A stretch of DNA of 64,000 bases from Gnetum montanum (GCA_015680685.1 MNCI01022294.1:24887-88886), one strand, 5' to 3'; shown: positions 34,912 through 47,150, counted from the first letter of the stretch. The notes: a model not told the origin generated them from the sequence alone. Program-made: numbers and translations.

Positions 34912-36536
34912 TGTACTATCTGAGATCGTCAGTGCAAGGCTGGAATGGAATGGACACTGAGAGATCTACAGATGGGCACAAAAGACCCTACCTTCACTTG
35001 AGGGAAAATTGGAACTGACGAAGGTAGATTACCTTGGGTGGTTCGCACGCAGATCAGACAAGGATTTTCCGAAATGTATGCCAATATGCAATACGCTGGG
35101 TTATTTGTAAATAGTGTAATAAAAGTAAACCAGAGCATAAACATGCAAGAATATAAGCAAAAAGATAAACAAGAAGGAATGAAAACTGTAACAAATCTTG
35201 ACCAAAAATGAAGCAACTTTATTGCAAAATGGAGATTACAGTGCACCGGTTTGAACGCAGTTGTGGATCTAACATAAGGCAGACAAAGAGCCTCGGTGGA
35301 TGCAGAGGGATGATGGTATGCTGGTTTAGACTACAGGCACCGTGTGAAGGCTGTATGGTCAGCGTGCAGGGTAGAAGTCTAGCATACAGGGTTAGTGTCC
35401 AGATTTGCTAAGTGTTCTAGGTTCCAGTTTTTTTTGTCTTCATTTGTAAAAAATTTCCAACCTCTGATCTAGTGAAAAATTGGGGTTTTTATGAGATCTT
35501 GAGCATTAGCTTTGGATCTGGAAGGGTATGAGTGGCCATGGGTGAAAAAATTTTGGGTCAGATGACATGTGGCTGTGTTGCCCGAGTGCAAAGAATGTTA
35601 CAACTGTACAGCATGCTGCATGCTAGTGTGTACACGCTAGGCATGTGAACCCAGCATACAGACCTGACCAACATAAAAGAATTCAACTTTACAAATGAAC
35701 ACTACTGTTACAACAGAAAATCTTGAACTTGGCCCTTGGATTTGAGCTCTGGTGTCATGAGAATGCTGCCTATGGATTTTCAGCTCATTTGGACTTGATT
35801 TGACATGGTTTTAGAAGGCTTCAACTGGTGTACGCTATGCTACATGCTGGGCATGCAAGTTAGCATGTAGGTTGGCTGAATCACCTGATCGACCTCGCTT
35901 TTGATGGTGCACGGTGGGCATGCATGCTGGGCATGTAGGGTATGTATGCTCAGTGTATAGGTCATGGAAGTGCATCATTTCGAGGTTGAATCTTCATTTT
36001 TGGGAGCCCAAGATGATGCCTGATAATTTATTTTCCTTTGAGAGTTGATTGGAGATGGAGATCTTGTTCTAGAATGCCTGTTCTGAGAGATCCTTGATGG
36101 TGCACACTAGGCATGCACGCTGGTGTACATGAATGAAGACCCATCATTTGGAGCTCAAAATTTGATTTTCAGGTGCTTGAGAGCTACTGGGGACCTTGGT
36201 GGAGGTCCTGGGGGGTCTAGACGCTGAATTCTGGTATTTTTTGTCTCATTTTTTGGGCCTGACAGTTCCTGCATGCTGAGCTGCAAGCTGGGCATGTAGG
36301 CCTATGTGCAAGAAGTATACTTAGTTAAAACTAAGTGTTTTGAGTTTGAAATTTGTAGTTCTTGTTGCCAGATGTTGATGTAGTCTCCAATGGATCTTGG
36401 CAAACTTTTACTTTCTTGCTTCGACTCTGTTTGATGCTATTTGTGAAGTTCGTAATTTTCGGTCATGCTAGGAAGCACCATGACTCAGCTCGATTCTAGT
36501 TTGAAAGTGTTAGGTCAAAATTTTTGTGGTGTTTCA
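34912..36536 (-). mobile_element. 3' LTR of element D (1,625 bp)
   Basis: In element sense it begins TGAAACACCAC at 36,536 and ends GATAGTACA at 34,912. Words of the type GCATGCTGGGCATGTAG occupy 35,590-36,310, upstream (in element sense) of CTCATAAAAACCCCAAT near 35,500-35,480, which aligns with the CTATAAATACCCCAAT of LTR C. Its partner at 51,983-53,813 matches along its length except for a 179-bp insertion there. Confidence 0.88.
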
Positions 36537-36556
36537 TTGACCCCTCTTTGTTGACG
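36537..36556 (-). other. Polypurine tract of element D
   Basis: In element sense AACAAAGAGGGGTCA abuts the TGAAACACC start of the 3' LTR. Element C has ACAAAGAGGGGCCAA in the same place (57,629-57,643). Confidence 0.75.
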
Positions 36557-37719
36557 CTTGGAGAAATTGACCTAAGAAGCGTCGAAAAAGAAGTACAAAA
36601 CACCATAAGCAACTTAGTAGCATTGTCCTTCGATACTCAACCAGATGTCCTTGCACTGTGTTCAGAAGTACCTGGGATTGGGGAATGAAGTTTTGAGATG
36701 ATGTCTAGTGGAGATGTTTGCAATTGTGGGATTGGAAATTAATTAAGGGATTATGTAGGTGTAGGAGAGGAGTGTTCATCTGTGCTAAAGACCCATGTTG
36801 GTCCTCGTCGATGGCCAGTATTTGGCAGACTTGGAACCATGGCATGAGGTGTTCGTCCTTTGGAGGAACAAGACTTTTGTATCAGGTTTAGGAGAGCTTG
36901 TTGTCACAACAAAATCCAAGCACTGAGGTGATGCGTTCTTTGGAGAAACGGGACCCTTGTGGAGTGTCTAAGGGAACCCATTGTCTGATAGCCAAAACCA
37001 TGTAGTGAGGTGAAACATGATGGTTTGAGACACGAGTACTTCTTTCCAAGACAACTGCCTTCCCACCTAGGGCTTGTATGGGAAGTGCCAAGGGTCTTGT
37101 GGATCATTTTGCTCTTTTCTCTTTGATCTTTTCTTTTGTCTTTTGTTTTTTTATTTTCTTTTTTTGTTTGGTTTTTTATTTTTTTTGTTTTTTCATTTGG
37201 ATAGAGCTTTCTTTCAATTTTGCACTCGTGTTCATATGTTGTGTTGTGTGTTGCGACTGCTTGAGAGTGTCACATTGTGCAATAGTGTGCTTAAATTTTT
37301 TGGGTGTACTGGGTGTATCTAGGAGCTGTAACCAGGTAGGAAAGGGAATGAGAGTGTTGGGGAAATGGAGAATGTATTTGGAACTAGGAATGTACTTTTG
37401 GATAGATTGATTAATTTAGTTGCATGCGTCGGAAACAATGTGGCACCTTGTCGATGTGATGAAATGTATCCATGTACGAGCACCATCGGGTGTCATCCTG
37501 CAAACATAACTCCAAGAAGATAAGAAAATCACAAGTGAATGAGTTGGCAAACACTTTAGACATAAATGTGACCGATGAAAATGGAGGCACCATGTGAAAC
37601 TTAAGGCAAACAAAATGAGCAGCAATAGTGTTGTTAGAGCCGGTGTGATGAATGATGTGGCAGGCGTTGATGAAGAAATTTCATGAATTACAGCAGCGGA
37701 TGAATGTGCTAGAGATGAT
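36557..37719 (-). other. 3' untranslated region of element D
   Basis: No gene is seen. A unit of roughly 90 bp is repeated about twice (36,846-37,015: TTTGGAGGAACAAGACTTTT / TTTGGAGAAACGGGACCCTT; ATCCAAGCACTGAGGTGATG / AAACCATGTAGTGAGGTGAA). A T-rich tract lies at 37,120-37,200, which gives a chance hydrophobic frame on the plus strand (37,078-37,410). Confidence 0.6.
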
Positions 37720-37995
37720 CTTGCTAGTTTATAGTCTTTGCAGACTATCGTAGGTTAGTTTTACATTGTAACCCATTGGACGTTGCCAGTTTAATGTCAT
37801 AGCGGATGGTACGATGCTAGTTTATAGTCGTGATAGACTATGAAGAGGCGAGCTAGTTTATAGTCTCAGCGGACTCTGGTGAATGAGTGTGACAGTTTAG
37901 TATCATGTCGGACAGAGCTCTATGGTGTCAGTTTGCCATCATGACGCCAGGACATTCTATGGAATTAGTTTACCGTCATGATGCCAAGATGAACA
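37720..37995 (-). repeat. Motif array of element D near the 3' end
   Basis: In the plus direction GCTAGTTTATAGTC, CCAGTTTAATGTCATAG, GACAGTTTAGTATCATG and AGTTTACCGTCATGATG recur about every 40-60 bp. Their reverse complement is the GAC-TAAACTRGC motif of element C. The array follows the integrase end, as array 3 does in C. Confidence 0.75.
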
Positions 37996-38009
37996 CATAC
38001 CTACGATGT

Positions 38010-39400
38010 TTAGACATGAAACGGCTTAAGGTAGAGATAGTTCGTTGGATGAGCAAGCTCATTACCATTTATATCAGCTAGCTTAAATGCTCCGTTATCG
38101 TATGCTTTGGTGACTAAGTAAGGCCCTTCCCAGTTGGCTGAGAACTTGTCTGTGTGTTCACGAACCATCTTAAGTACGAGGTCCCCTTATTTGATCGGGC
38201 ACTTGTGAATGTCATGATGATGGCACCATCATTATTGCTTCTAGTATCACTTGATTTGATCAAGCGTTCGTGTGAATTCTTCTTCCATTGAGTCGAGGTT
38301 AGCAATGCACAAGGCATTATTTTGACCTTTGTCAAGGAGTCTAGAGAGTGTGATCCTTAGTGATGGTACCTGCAACTCCAGAGGTAAAACAACTTCTGAT
38401 CCATAAACAAGACTATATGGTGTTTTACCTGTGGATGTCTGATGTATAGTCCGGTAGGCCCATAATGCGTACACTAGCTACTCGTGCCGTATTTTCTTGC
38501 TCTGAGTAAGCATCTTCTTTAACACTGAGATGACAATCTTGTTCATGGCTTTTGCTTGTCCATTGCTCTGAGGGTAGTAAGGTGATGAAAATGAGTGTTT
38601 AATTCCTAGCCTTTCACAGAAGATTTTTGTTTCGACACTACTGAATTATGGCCCATTTTCAGTGATGATAGTCATTGGGATGCCAAAATGGGTCACAATA
38701 TTTTCTAAGATGAAGTTGCATACTTTTTTTGATGTGGTTTTTCTAAGAGGAATAGCTTCTACCCATTTGGTGAAGTATTCAGTTGCGGTTATGATGAAGC
38801 TATGCCCTGCTGAAGATGGGGGAGTTATTGGTCCAATGATGTCTAACCCCCATTTCTGGAAAGGCCATGTGATTTGAGTCATATGAAATTCATTAGGTGG
38901 AACATGTATAAGATTACCATGCTTTTGACATACATTGCATGTCTTAACTTTGGAGAAGCAATCGTACTCCATATGTGGCCAATAATAGCCTAAACGTCTA
39001 ATTTTTGTTGCCATTTCTCTAGGTGCTATGTGCCTTCTACATAATCCCTCATGAACTTGTTCCATGATGGTTTGGCCATCGGTACTACTAGCGCATGTTA
39101 ACAAGATGCCTTCATAGGATCTACGACATCGTGTATCTCCTACTAGTGTATATTATCTAGAACATTTTTGTACTGCATTCTTTTGAGCATTCATTAGATA
39201 TTGAGGTGGTTCACCATGTAGAAGGTACTCTTTGATGTCATTGTACCATTCTACAGTGTGTGTCATGCTAACGGATGCTATGGGAAGTTCATCGGGAGCA
39301 TCGGTTATGGGCTTGTTGCAACTCATGATGGAACTAGGCAACGCATGAAACATGTTCGGTGAGATGTTTAGAGCTAACTAGCCAACTCGTGTCATTTTGA
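38010..39400 (-). pseudogene. Integrase of element D (broken)
   Basis: Zinc-binding part: QVHEGLCRRHIAPREMATKI and KTCNVCQKHG (39,060-38,930). Catalytic core: WGLDIIGPI with the first Asp kept, TEYFTKWVEAIPLR, IITENGP with Glu in place of the second Asp, and NGQAKAMNK with Lys in place of the catalytic Glu. LWAYRTIHQTSTGKTPYSLV, GDLVLK and WEGPYLVTKAYDNGAFKL complete the C-terminal part, which ends PFHV before a stop at 38,012-38,010. A 152-codon open frame (39,104-38,646) covers most of it. Two catalytic changes and several stops make it inactive. Confidence 0.88.
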
Positions 39401-40340
39401 GAAACATGTTGTAGATGAGATGTTCTATATTTATAAACTATTTTTTCAGGTGACAGTAGGGTTGTAGATGGGATGCTTTGCATGCTTAAACGTCTTTGAC
39501 ATGGTTTATGATTAACTGTGAGTCACCTCTAACTATGAGACATGTGATGTTTGAAGCTTGTGCTGCCATGAGGCCTCTGAGGAGACCTTCATACTCTGCT
39601 ATGTTATTGGTACAAGGAAAGTTAAATCGATAAGAAAAGGATTGGATCTCCCCTGAGGGATATGTGATAACAGCGGTAGCACTTCCCCCTCAAGAGGTGG
39701 ATGTTCCATTGAAGTTTAATATCACATCATAGTTATCGGGCACTATGTCAATTGTGCTTACGTTTTCATTTGGAAACTCTAGATTAATCGTCACTTGATC
39801 TTGTATTGGTGCTATGGTCATCTGATTGACTATAGCTTGACCTTTGATGGATGATTGGGCTATGTAATGTAGGTCAAACTCAGCAATCATTGCCTTCCAT
39901 CGAGCTATCTTGCTTGATTCATACATGTTGTTTGTGATCACTCTGAGTACATTGTTTTTGCAGATTATGTTTACTTGGTTTCGAAAGAGATAATGTCGCC
40001 ATTTCTTCAAAGAAAAGATAAGGGCTAAACATGACCTCTCCACCTCATTGTATTTCTTTTCATAGGCTACTAATGCATGGCTTAAGTAGTAAACAGGAAC
40101 TTTGGTTTCGTCATCTTGTTTCTAGCAAAGCATAGATGTGATTGATGAATCTGATGTGGCAAGGTAGATGTAGAACGGTTTATTGTTCTGAGGCAGATAA
40201 ACTGTTGGTAATTGAGTCAGTGTCGTTTTGATGTTGTCAAAAGCTTCCTGGCATTGTGGCATCCATTGAAAATGCACAGTCTTGCGTAGCAAATGGTTCA
40301 TGGCTTTCAACTTATCAGTCAGTTTTTCTATAAAGCACCT
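39401..40340 (-). pseudogene. RNase H and second (archaeal-type) RNase H of element D (broken)
   Basis: The first RNase H shows FYIYLATSDSSITSMLC, PVYYLSHALVAYEKKYNEVE, SCLALIFSLKKWRHYLFRN and ARWKAMIAEFDLHYIAQSS. After a connector comes a second RNase H: VILNFNGTSTS, AVITYPSGE, FPCTNNIAEYEGLLRGLMAA and RGDSQLIINH. The D-E-D residues of the second domain read N, E, D, so the first is changed. A second RNase H of archaeal type is a known mark of the plant Tat lineage. Stops break both domains. Confidence 0.87.
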
Positions 40341-41482
40341 AATGAACTGTAATCTACCTTGTAGGCCTCAAAGTTCGGTAAGGTTGCTTGGCGGTTGCAA
40401 GTTTGTAATAGCCTTCACCTTATTGGGGTCTACTCGAATCCCTGCTTCTGAAACTATGAATCCTAGCATTTTGCCTGATTTGACCCCAAAGACGCACTTC
40501 TTTGGGTTCAGTCTAAGCTCATATTTTAAACAAGGCTTAAGTACCAAGTCTAAGTCTTGTATGTGCTACTCTTGTGTCTTCGATTTAACTGCTATATCGT
40601 CTATGTAATCATTGAGTGAGTGAAGGATGTAATCAATAAAGATGAAGGTCATCGCTTGTTGATACATAGCGCCAGCATTCTTTAAACCGAAGGGCCTCAT
40701 TGTATAACAAAATGTCCCCCATGGTGTCATGAAGGTTGTCCTGAGTTGATGTTCAGGGTTAATCCGGATCTAATTATATCCTGAGAAGCCATCCATGAAA
40801 GATAACAATGCATGCCCAGTGGTTGAGTCAACTAGTTAATCAATACTAGGTAGAGAAAAGTCATCTTTTATGGTTGCTAAGTTGAGGTATTGGAAGTCAA
40901 TGCATAGATGAATGCTTCCATTCTTCTTTGGGACAATGACCATGTTGGATACCCAGTCAGTGTAGTCAACAACCCGAATGAAACCAGCTTGATAAAGTTT
41001 GTGGTCTCATTGCAAACTGCCAACGCTAACTTGGGCTTAACCTTACATGTTTTTCGTTTCACTGGTCTTAACTTCAGGTTGAGTATGATGTTGTGCTGGA
41101 CTATTCGAGGGTCTAGCCCCATCATGTCAGTGTAAGACCAAGCAAATGCCTTGATGTTGCCTTTTAGCACTTTCGCTATGTCATTGGAAAGTCATGGGTC
41201 TAGTAAAGTACTTAGTTTTAGTATCTTAACTTTGTCACTTGGCATAGTGATGGGGGTTTCAATTAATGGATCCTCGGTGATGTTATCGGCTTCAATACCT
41301 AGCGATTTCATCATGCTCTGAAAGTGTTCTATCGTTTCCTCTATCGATGCCATGGAGTTTTTGTAATTCAATGTGCCTAAATCAATGGACTTTCTGATCA
41401 CCTCCCGTTGGATGGGTCCGTATGGTCCATTGATGAACAGTGGTGCGAATAGTTGCTTGCTATCCATGCTTGCTCTTGCCAA
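40341..41482 (-). pseudogene. Reverse transcriptase of element D (broken)
   Basis: Start of the surviving frame is ATG 41,482 (MARASMDSKQ). The leader holds SDKVKILKLSTLLDP and IKAFAWSYTDMMGLDP, matching element C. The catalytic block reads LNDYIDDIAVKSK (near 40,605), followed by YELRLNPKKCVFGVKSGKM and LGFIVSEAGIRVDPNKVKAI. The middle of the domain is frameshifted between about 40,990 and 40,620 but FGPSV- and FHGWLL-like remnants keep the order. The sequence just upstream (41,500 and above) is not polyprotein-coding: the antisense ORF region begins there, so RT is cut off from protease in this genome copy. Confidence 0.85.
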
Positions 41483-41499
41483 GCCACAGGAAGAAATGT

Positions 41500-42520
41500 T
41501 AACAAAAAAGGAGGTTTTCTTATTATTTTATGACACCAATTCAAATATTTAAATACTTTCAAAGTATGCTAAATTTGGTTTACCATCTCACCTGGCCGCA
41601 CAACAGTTTAAGGCCGTACCTGGCCAATCGCGGAACCGAGCCGTTCACGGCAGTTTGTGGTTTGTAGTTGATTGTACGATTTGTAATCCTTATTAAGTGT
41701 GAAGCTACAATACAAAGAGTATGTACCAAGGTGTTTAGTTTAGGTAAGGTCTTACGTGGGTAATGTTTAGCCTAGTGCATATCTACATAATCTTTTCTCT
41801 ACTCTTGGTTTCTTTATATTCATTTGTGTTTAATTAATCATTGTGTTTATTTTTATTTTATTTGGAGTAAAATACCCAAAATTCCGATTTCCTAGAGGGT
41901 GAGTCGATGTGAGCAATGTGGAGATTTATAAAACTAACTTAAAAAATCACCATAGTAGGCGTAAACCCAAGGTTGAGCCAGAAACAAAGAGAATAGCGTG
42001 AACCTAGGCTGAGTCTCAGCGTGAACCTAAGCTCAGCATGAACTTAAGCTCAGCGTGAACCTAAGCTCATTGTGAACCTAAGTTTAGTGTGACGAGGAGG
42101 CGAAGATCTGGTGGCAGGGGTAGGGAAAGGTGAAGATCCAGTGCAAAGGAGGCAGCAAAGGGGGCAAAGATTGTAGCACGATGCATCAAGTGAAAGCGTT
42201 CAGCGTGCACGCCCAACGTGTAGAGAGCTGAAACCCCAGCGTGAAGGTGGCGTGGAGGATCTAGCATGAAGAGTCAAAGGAAGCCTTTGACGTGTAGAGA
42301 ACTGAAACCCCAGCATGAAGGCGATGTGGAGGATCCAGCGTGAAGCCCCGAAACCAGCCTTGAACCAGCATGAAGGAGATGTGGAGGATCCAGCGTGAAC
42401 CTCTTCCACTTAGAAACCCTCAGCATAAATGCCCTACAAGGACTTTTAGCATGAACGCTAGGCAGGGACTCTCAGTGTGAATGCCCTTGCTCCAGAGTGG
42501 AGGTCTTAAATGCAGCATGA
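41500..42520 (+). repeat. Spacer with AGCGTGAACCTAAGCTC repeats
   Basis: 41,595-41,665 keeps two weak units of the shared motif (CAGTTTAAGGCCG; CGGCAGTTTGTGG). From 41,995 the unit CAGCGTGAACCTAAGCT recurs five or more times in tandem, then CCCAGCGTGAAGGTGGCGTGGAGGATC type units of about 60 bp recur to 42,400. It lies upstream of the aORF on its strand, where a promoter would be, but I see no clear TATA box. Confidence 0.65.
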
Positions 42521-42524
42521 CGGG

Positions 42525-45500
42525 ATGGGCAAGGGAAAGCAAGTGAGAGACCAGGGAAGGAAGGGGCCTAGCTTGACCTCTGTTAAGAAGAGTGAGGCAA
42601 TGCTCTGGTGCCTGCCCAAGCCCATGATCATATCATGGTCTGGATCGATGCACTGGTAGACCCTGATCCTCTGTGGAAATTTGTGTTTTTCATTTGTTGT
42701 TCTCATTTATTTTTGTTTGGTTTTTTAAATTTTGGCACATAGAATTTGTGTGAGGCTTGACCTATTTCTTTGGCATATATATTAGTGTGCAGGCCAACGT
42801 CAACCTTCATCTCGTTTGCTTGGCATACGGCCCGTTTTATGTCTGGAAATCTAGTGACATGCTTAGCGTGTAGAAGGGGGGCCAAAATGCTCAACGTGTA
42901 GAGTCTGCACATCCACGTTCCCAGTGTGCAGGGTCTACATGCCCATGTTGCCAGCATGTAGGGTCTGCATGCCCACATTCCCAGCATGCAGGGTCTACAT
43001 GCCGAGCATGAATCCAAAAATGTTTTCAAGTGCTGGCCCTAGCATAAAACCTATATTGTTTTGTGTAGCTTATTTACCCTAGTTATTGAATGCATTCAGA
43101 TTTCATAAACCTTTCCTCCTAGTGGTGGAACTTGTTGGAGTTCTGGCGTGGTTCGGGCCTATTGATTTTAATGAACTGGTACCTGATATGACTATCGATC
43201 GAGATGGGGTATGGTTCAGAATGGGTGCTAGTGAGTTCCTTGCCTTCATCTTGCAAGGATTCAGTGTGGTAATATGGTCTCACCTAAGTGAACAATTAGC
43301 ACAGAGTGTCCTTGAGACTATATTACCGGGATCCTCAAATGGCATAGTGGCCTTCGTGATCGATGTCGATGAGGGATTGTTTACGGTTGGGGATGGTCCC
43401 TCTAGAGGGTCCAAATCCAGTCGTCCATTGACACGTGTATGGGACCTATTATCATGTAGCCCTCACAATGTCAGTAGCACACTATTCCTAGCCTCTCATG
43501 TGTACACTTTGTTCCAGAATCCTCTTGGAATGGTGTACAGGGTAGAAAGGTAAGGTTGTTTAATTTATCATTTCTTCTTTGATGCTTAGTGATTGTTCAT
43601 ATTTTGACCATTGTTTCTTTGCAGGCCTTGATTTGATAAGGAAGGAGTATGCATAGGTGATGATGGACTCGCATTGGCTCCTACTGCCTTAGAGGCTTTC
43701 ATGGCAGGTCCCACTCTCCGTGGTGCTATATTAGCCTAGATCAAGGGTGAAATTGTCCATTTTCACAAATGATACTCTAAGGCTTTTGCACAATGTGAGG
43801 CTCGGGGGTGGCTACATGGGGATTGGTCTTGTAATGGGCCAATTTTCCCATGCGATGCCAATTTGACTTCTAATGGTCTTAATCCATTGTCTAACGGTAA
43901 GTAATAGTATTTCTGACACCTCACGTTTGTTTGTTTTGCTACCTCATTGGTTGTATTGATTCCATGGTTTTACCTTGTGTGTACAGTGGATGTCTTCCCT
44001 GGTGGAGTCACCATACCCACTGGTCAGATTGAGGGTAGTTTGGCTATGAAATTTGGGGAGATCGACAGTGCACAATGGTGGTTGCATGATAAGGAACCAC
44101 CGCATGTTATCAGTTGCTTGAGTGATGCAGGTCTTATGGAGTTGTTTACCGCTCTAAGTCCTAATGTCTCCGTGATCGAGATGATTGCGATTGTTGATTC
44201 TTTCAATGAAGCTATTACTTACTATAGCACTCATGTCAAGGAAATTAAAGTATCGTTCCATCTATCGGCGGAGTTCTTTTCAGACCTCTTCAGTGTACCG
44301 AAAGATGGGGCTAAAGTGACTTTGGATAGAGCACAAAAAGAGGTCCATGTTGTTCACAAGCTGGAGGACTAGTTGGGCATACTTAAGGGTGCTAAGGGAT
44401 TCCCTATGCTGGGAAGATCAAAAGTAACTGAAGTAGATGAGCTGTATCCACTATTCAGGGCGCAAGTGTTTCCCAAGTCCCTATCCCAAGTAAAGACTTT
44501 TGGGGTAGAATCTGTGCATATCATGTGCATGATTATGGAGACTAGGGTGCGTTATAGTTTGACTCAATTTTTACTTTCAGGTTTCCATGAAGAGATAGTG
44601 AGATTGCATTCAAACATTGAGGCACAGTCCAATTTTACCTTTGCATTATTTATCGATTACCTGCACCAACTAGCTGAATTTCTAGTAGTTCGCTAATGAG
44701 TATGTTTTAAGGGATTGTGGCCAACTATCTCGCCTGTGGATTCACCACTTATTTAAGGTGACTAAATCTCAAGATTCTCCCAAACGGATTGATGAATTGG
44801 TCTCTATTACAATGGGGGGGGGGGCTCATCTGGTCATTCAATGCACACACGTGACAGTGTAGGGTTGGAGCCAAGTGGTGTGCCCTATACTGCTAGGAGA
44901 GTCGATCGAGTAATCAAGGAGACAATCGGGAAGGCAAAATCTAAAGTTCAAAGACCTAAGCGCTCTAGAGAGGTTGCTCCAGCTATAGATGAACCAAAGG
45001 TAAAACACATACGGTTTAAAGTGTCTGTACATGGTAAGTAAGCTTGATTCATTCTTTTATACTTGTTTTATTATTTTTATCATTGTTTTTATTTTATTCT
45101 ATTTTTTTGGTCATTTATGCAAAACTGATGTTGAACTTATGAATGTCATTAGAGCGAACTCATGAAGTAAGAAGAGAGGGGTTAGCACCAATCGTAGAGG
45201 AGGAAGAGGTCCCCACCAACCAAGGTGAGGAGGATGAAGTAGGCAATGACGAGATGGAAGTCCCCGTTCCTCTGAAAGAAAGAGTGGAAGCCAAAACCAC
45301 AAAAAAAGATTACGCTGGTGATCAGGATCAAGCTGATGAGATGTTTGATGATTTCTTCGCAGGAAGGTTAAACCTTGGCAATCCTCTGAATCCGAAAGAA
45401 GAAAGGAATTTCGGTATGTTCTCCTTATTATGTCTATTTGAATTTTGAATTGTTTCATTTCCATTATTTAGAGTTTTGACTTTATGTTTTTGTCACTACA

Positions 45501-46580
45501 AGGCACAGATGTTGAAACCAGGATGACTCCTAATGTTCATTCGGAAATACCTACGATGATGACTCCAATGGAAACAACTGAAGTTGGTCTATCTCCTACA
45601 AATGAACCATTTACTTGGATCGAAATGCCAAGTAAAATGGATTTTATCCTTGGTATCATCAATGAGGTAGTTGACCACATCCAACAAGCTCATCCTGACA
45701 TAGGTACATATGCTTTAAGAATTTTGATTCTTTCTGTTTTCACATATGTTTCTACTGTCCAATGTCTAACGTATACTCTCCTTATATTGGTAGGCACTAA
45801 ACTGAAGTGGGATCCATCCAAGGTGACTCGTATTGATAGTCTGCCTGCACTACCATCAAAAATTGAGCAAGTGCCAAGACAGATTTATGATGAGGTGGTA
45901 GAATGTGTTGTGCAAAATGCAAGTCTCTTTGGACCTACAGGTGTTCCATTGAAAAGCTATGGTTGTGAATTCAGGCAGGGGAAAAAGAGATTGCCAAACT
46001 ATTAGTAGAACGAGATGACTTTAAGTCGCGCTATGAGTTTGCCTCTGCTAGGCTGACAGGTGATCATTCTTGGTGAACCTCCAAGGTTAATTATACCAGA
46101 TATTGGAATCTATTGAATCACCAAGTAACCATGACTCGGGAGCTAGCAGAGCGAAGGGCACAAATTGATTTGCTGAATCTCAAGTGTCAAGATTGGAAAG
46201 CTTTCACTTCTAAGGTGCAGAAATGGGGCCAAGATAAAAAGAATCATAAGTACCATTATAAGAAATCATTAAAGGAGATATCCATAGAGAAGTGTCAACT
46301 GGAGATATTTGTAGAGGGTTTAGGCCTACGGTCTTCGTTTGATGCCTTTGCTAGGCACACTATGGTAGAGATGGAATCTCCCAAGAGAGTAAGCACTGTA
46401 GCTTCTGGGGAGATTTCTGTAGGTGAGTTTCCTCTTAAACGTCCTACTTAGTCTACTGTGGACAAAGGGAACGCCTTAGCCAATATTGATCTAGGCCTTG
46501 ATGGGATAGACTGGGCAAGTGTCCCTGAAGAAGAAATCCTTCGTTGGCTAGAGTTTGGTCTACAAGGATCCTCTTCGGTA
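42525..46580 (+). pseudogene. Antisense multi-exon ORF (aORF) of element D
   Basis: Opposite in strand to gag-pol of D. A possible first exon starts at ATG 42,525 (MGKGKQVRDQGRKGPSL). The next opens at about 43,095 (acceptor ATTCAG). GT-AG introns are clear at 43,550-43,624, 43,897-43,986, 45,034-45,152, 45,414-45,502 and 45,704-45,793, with splice sites that keep the frame. The product shows LFQNPLGMVYRVER, AGLMELFTALSPN, SAEFFSDLFSVPKDG, ALFIDYLHQLAEFLVV, an acidic linker (PIVEEEEVPTNQGEEDEVG), FTWIEMPSKMDFILGIINEV and a coiled-coil end with LLNLKCQDWKAFTSKVQKW. All match element C in order. A CAG-to-TAG stop (44,370) and an 11-G run (44,814-44,824) break it. Function unknown; a distant resemblance to plant-mobile-domain-like proteins is possible. 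Confidence 0.78.
42855..43015. repeat. Tandem AGCATGCAGGGTCTACATGCCC repeats
   Basis: Four to five units of about 33-35 bp (CCCAGTGTGCAGGGTCTACATG and variants) are joined by CCCACATT/CCCATGTTG. They fall in the presumed first intron of the antisense ORF of D and use the same GCATG-type words as the D LTRs. Confidence 0.75.
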
Positions 46581-47150
46581 AGTGGTTTAAACTTGTAACT
46601 TTTTATTCGTTTTTAGTAGAAAATGTTATCTCCCCCTTAGTTTTTTTTTTTGGTTAATTATTTTATTTTAATTTTTTACAAAGTCATGGTAAAGACTATG
46701 ACTACGAAGGTGGCCCCAGTGGAGGGGAAACTCATGATGCAGGGGAGTTTGAGGGAAAAGCCCCTCCTGATCCTAATGTTTAGTTTTAAAATTTGGTGTG
46801 TTGTTATTAGTTATGTTTCTATGGGTTGTAAACATAATTTTCTTTTTGTTTGTTGTTTTGAGTTGAGTTGTGTATGAACAGATGCATAAACTTGGTTAAC
46901 TTTTGTAATCATCCATTTACATATTTATGTATTTTTTGTTTTTTTTATTTGTTGTTTCTGAATGTTGAAAAGAAATAATGCAGGGACATGGAGCGAAAGT
47001 CTTTTTTCTCATTTGTTGTTTAAGTGTAAACATGAAATAAAGTACAAATGTAACCTAAACAATAACTATGCCATAGTAAATATAAAGGAAAGCGTAACTT
47101 TTACTGCAAAGATGTAATCATAGAATGTAAACTGGGAATTTAAACTTTTG
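46581..47150. other. 3' flank of the element D aORF
   Basis: A donor-like GGTAAGTGG (46,578) and an acceptor-like TTACAAAG (46,677-46,684) suggest one more small exon with VMVKTMTTK, or the start of the 3' untranslated region. The rest is AT-rich, with no further gene. Confidence 0.4.

Noticed and set aside
37078-37410. 110-codon frame with a long hydrophobic part
   Set aside because: It arises from a T-rich tract in the 3' untranslated region of D. No homologue is seen in C.
45111-45464. 117-codon minus-strand frame
   Set aside because: It lies opposite exons of the antisense ORF of D and crosses two of its introns; a shadow.
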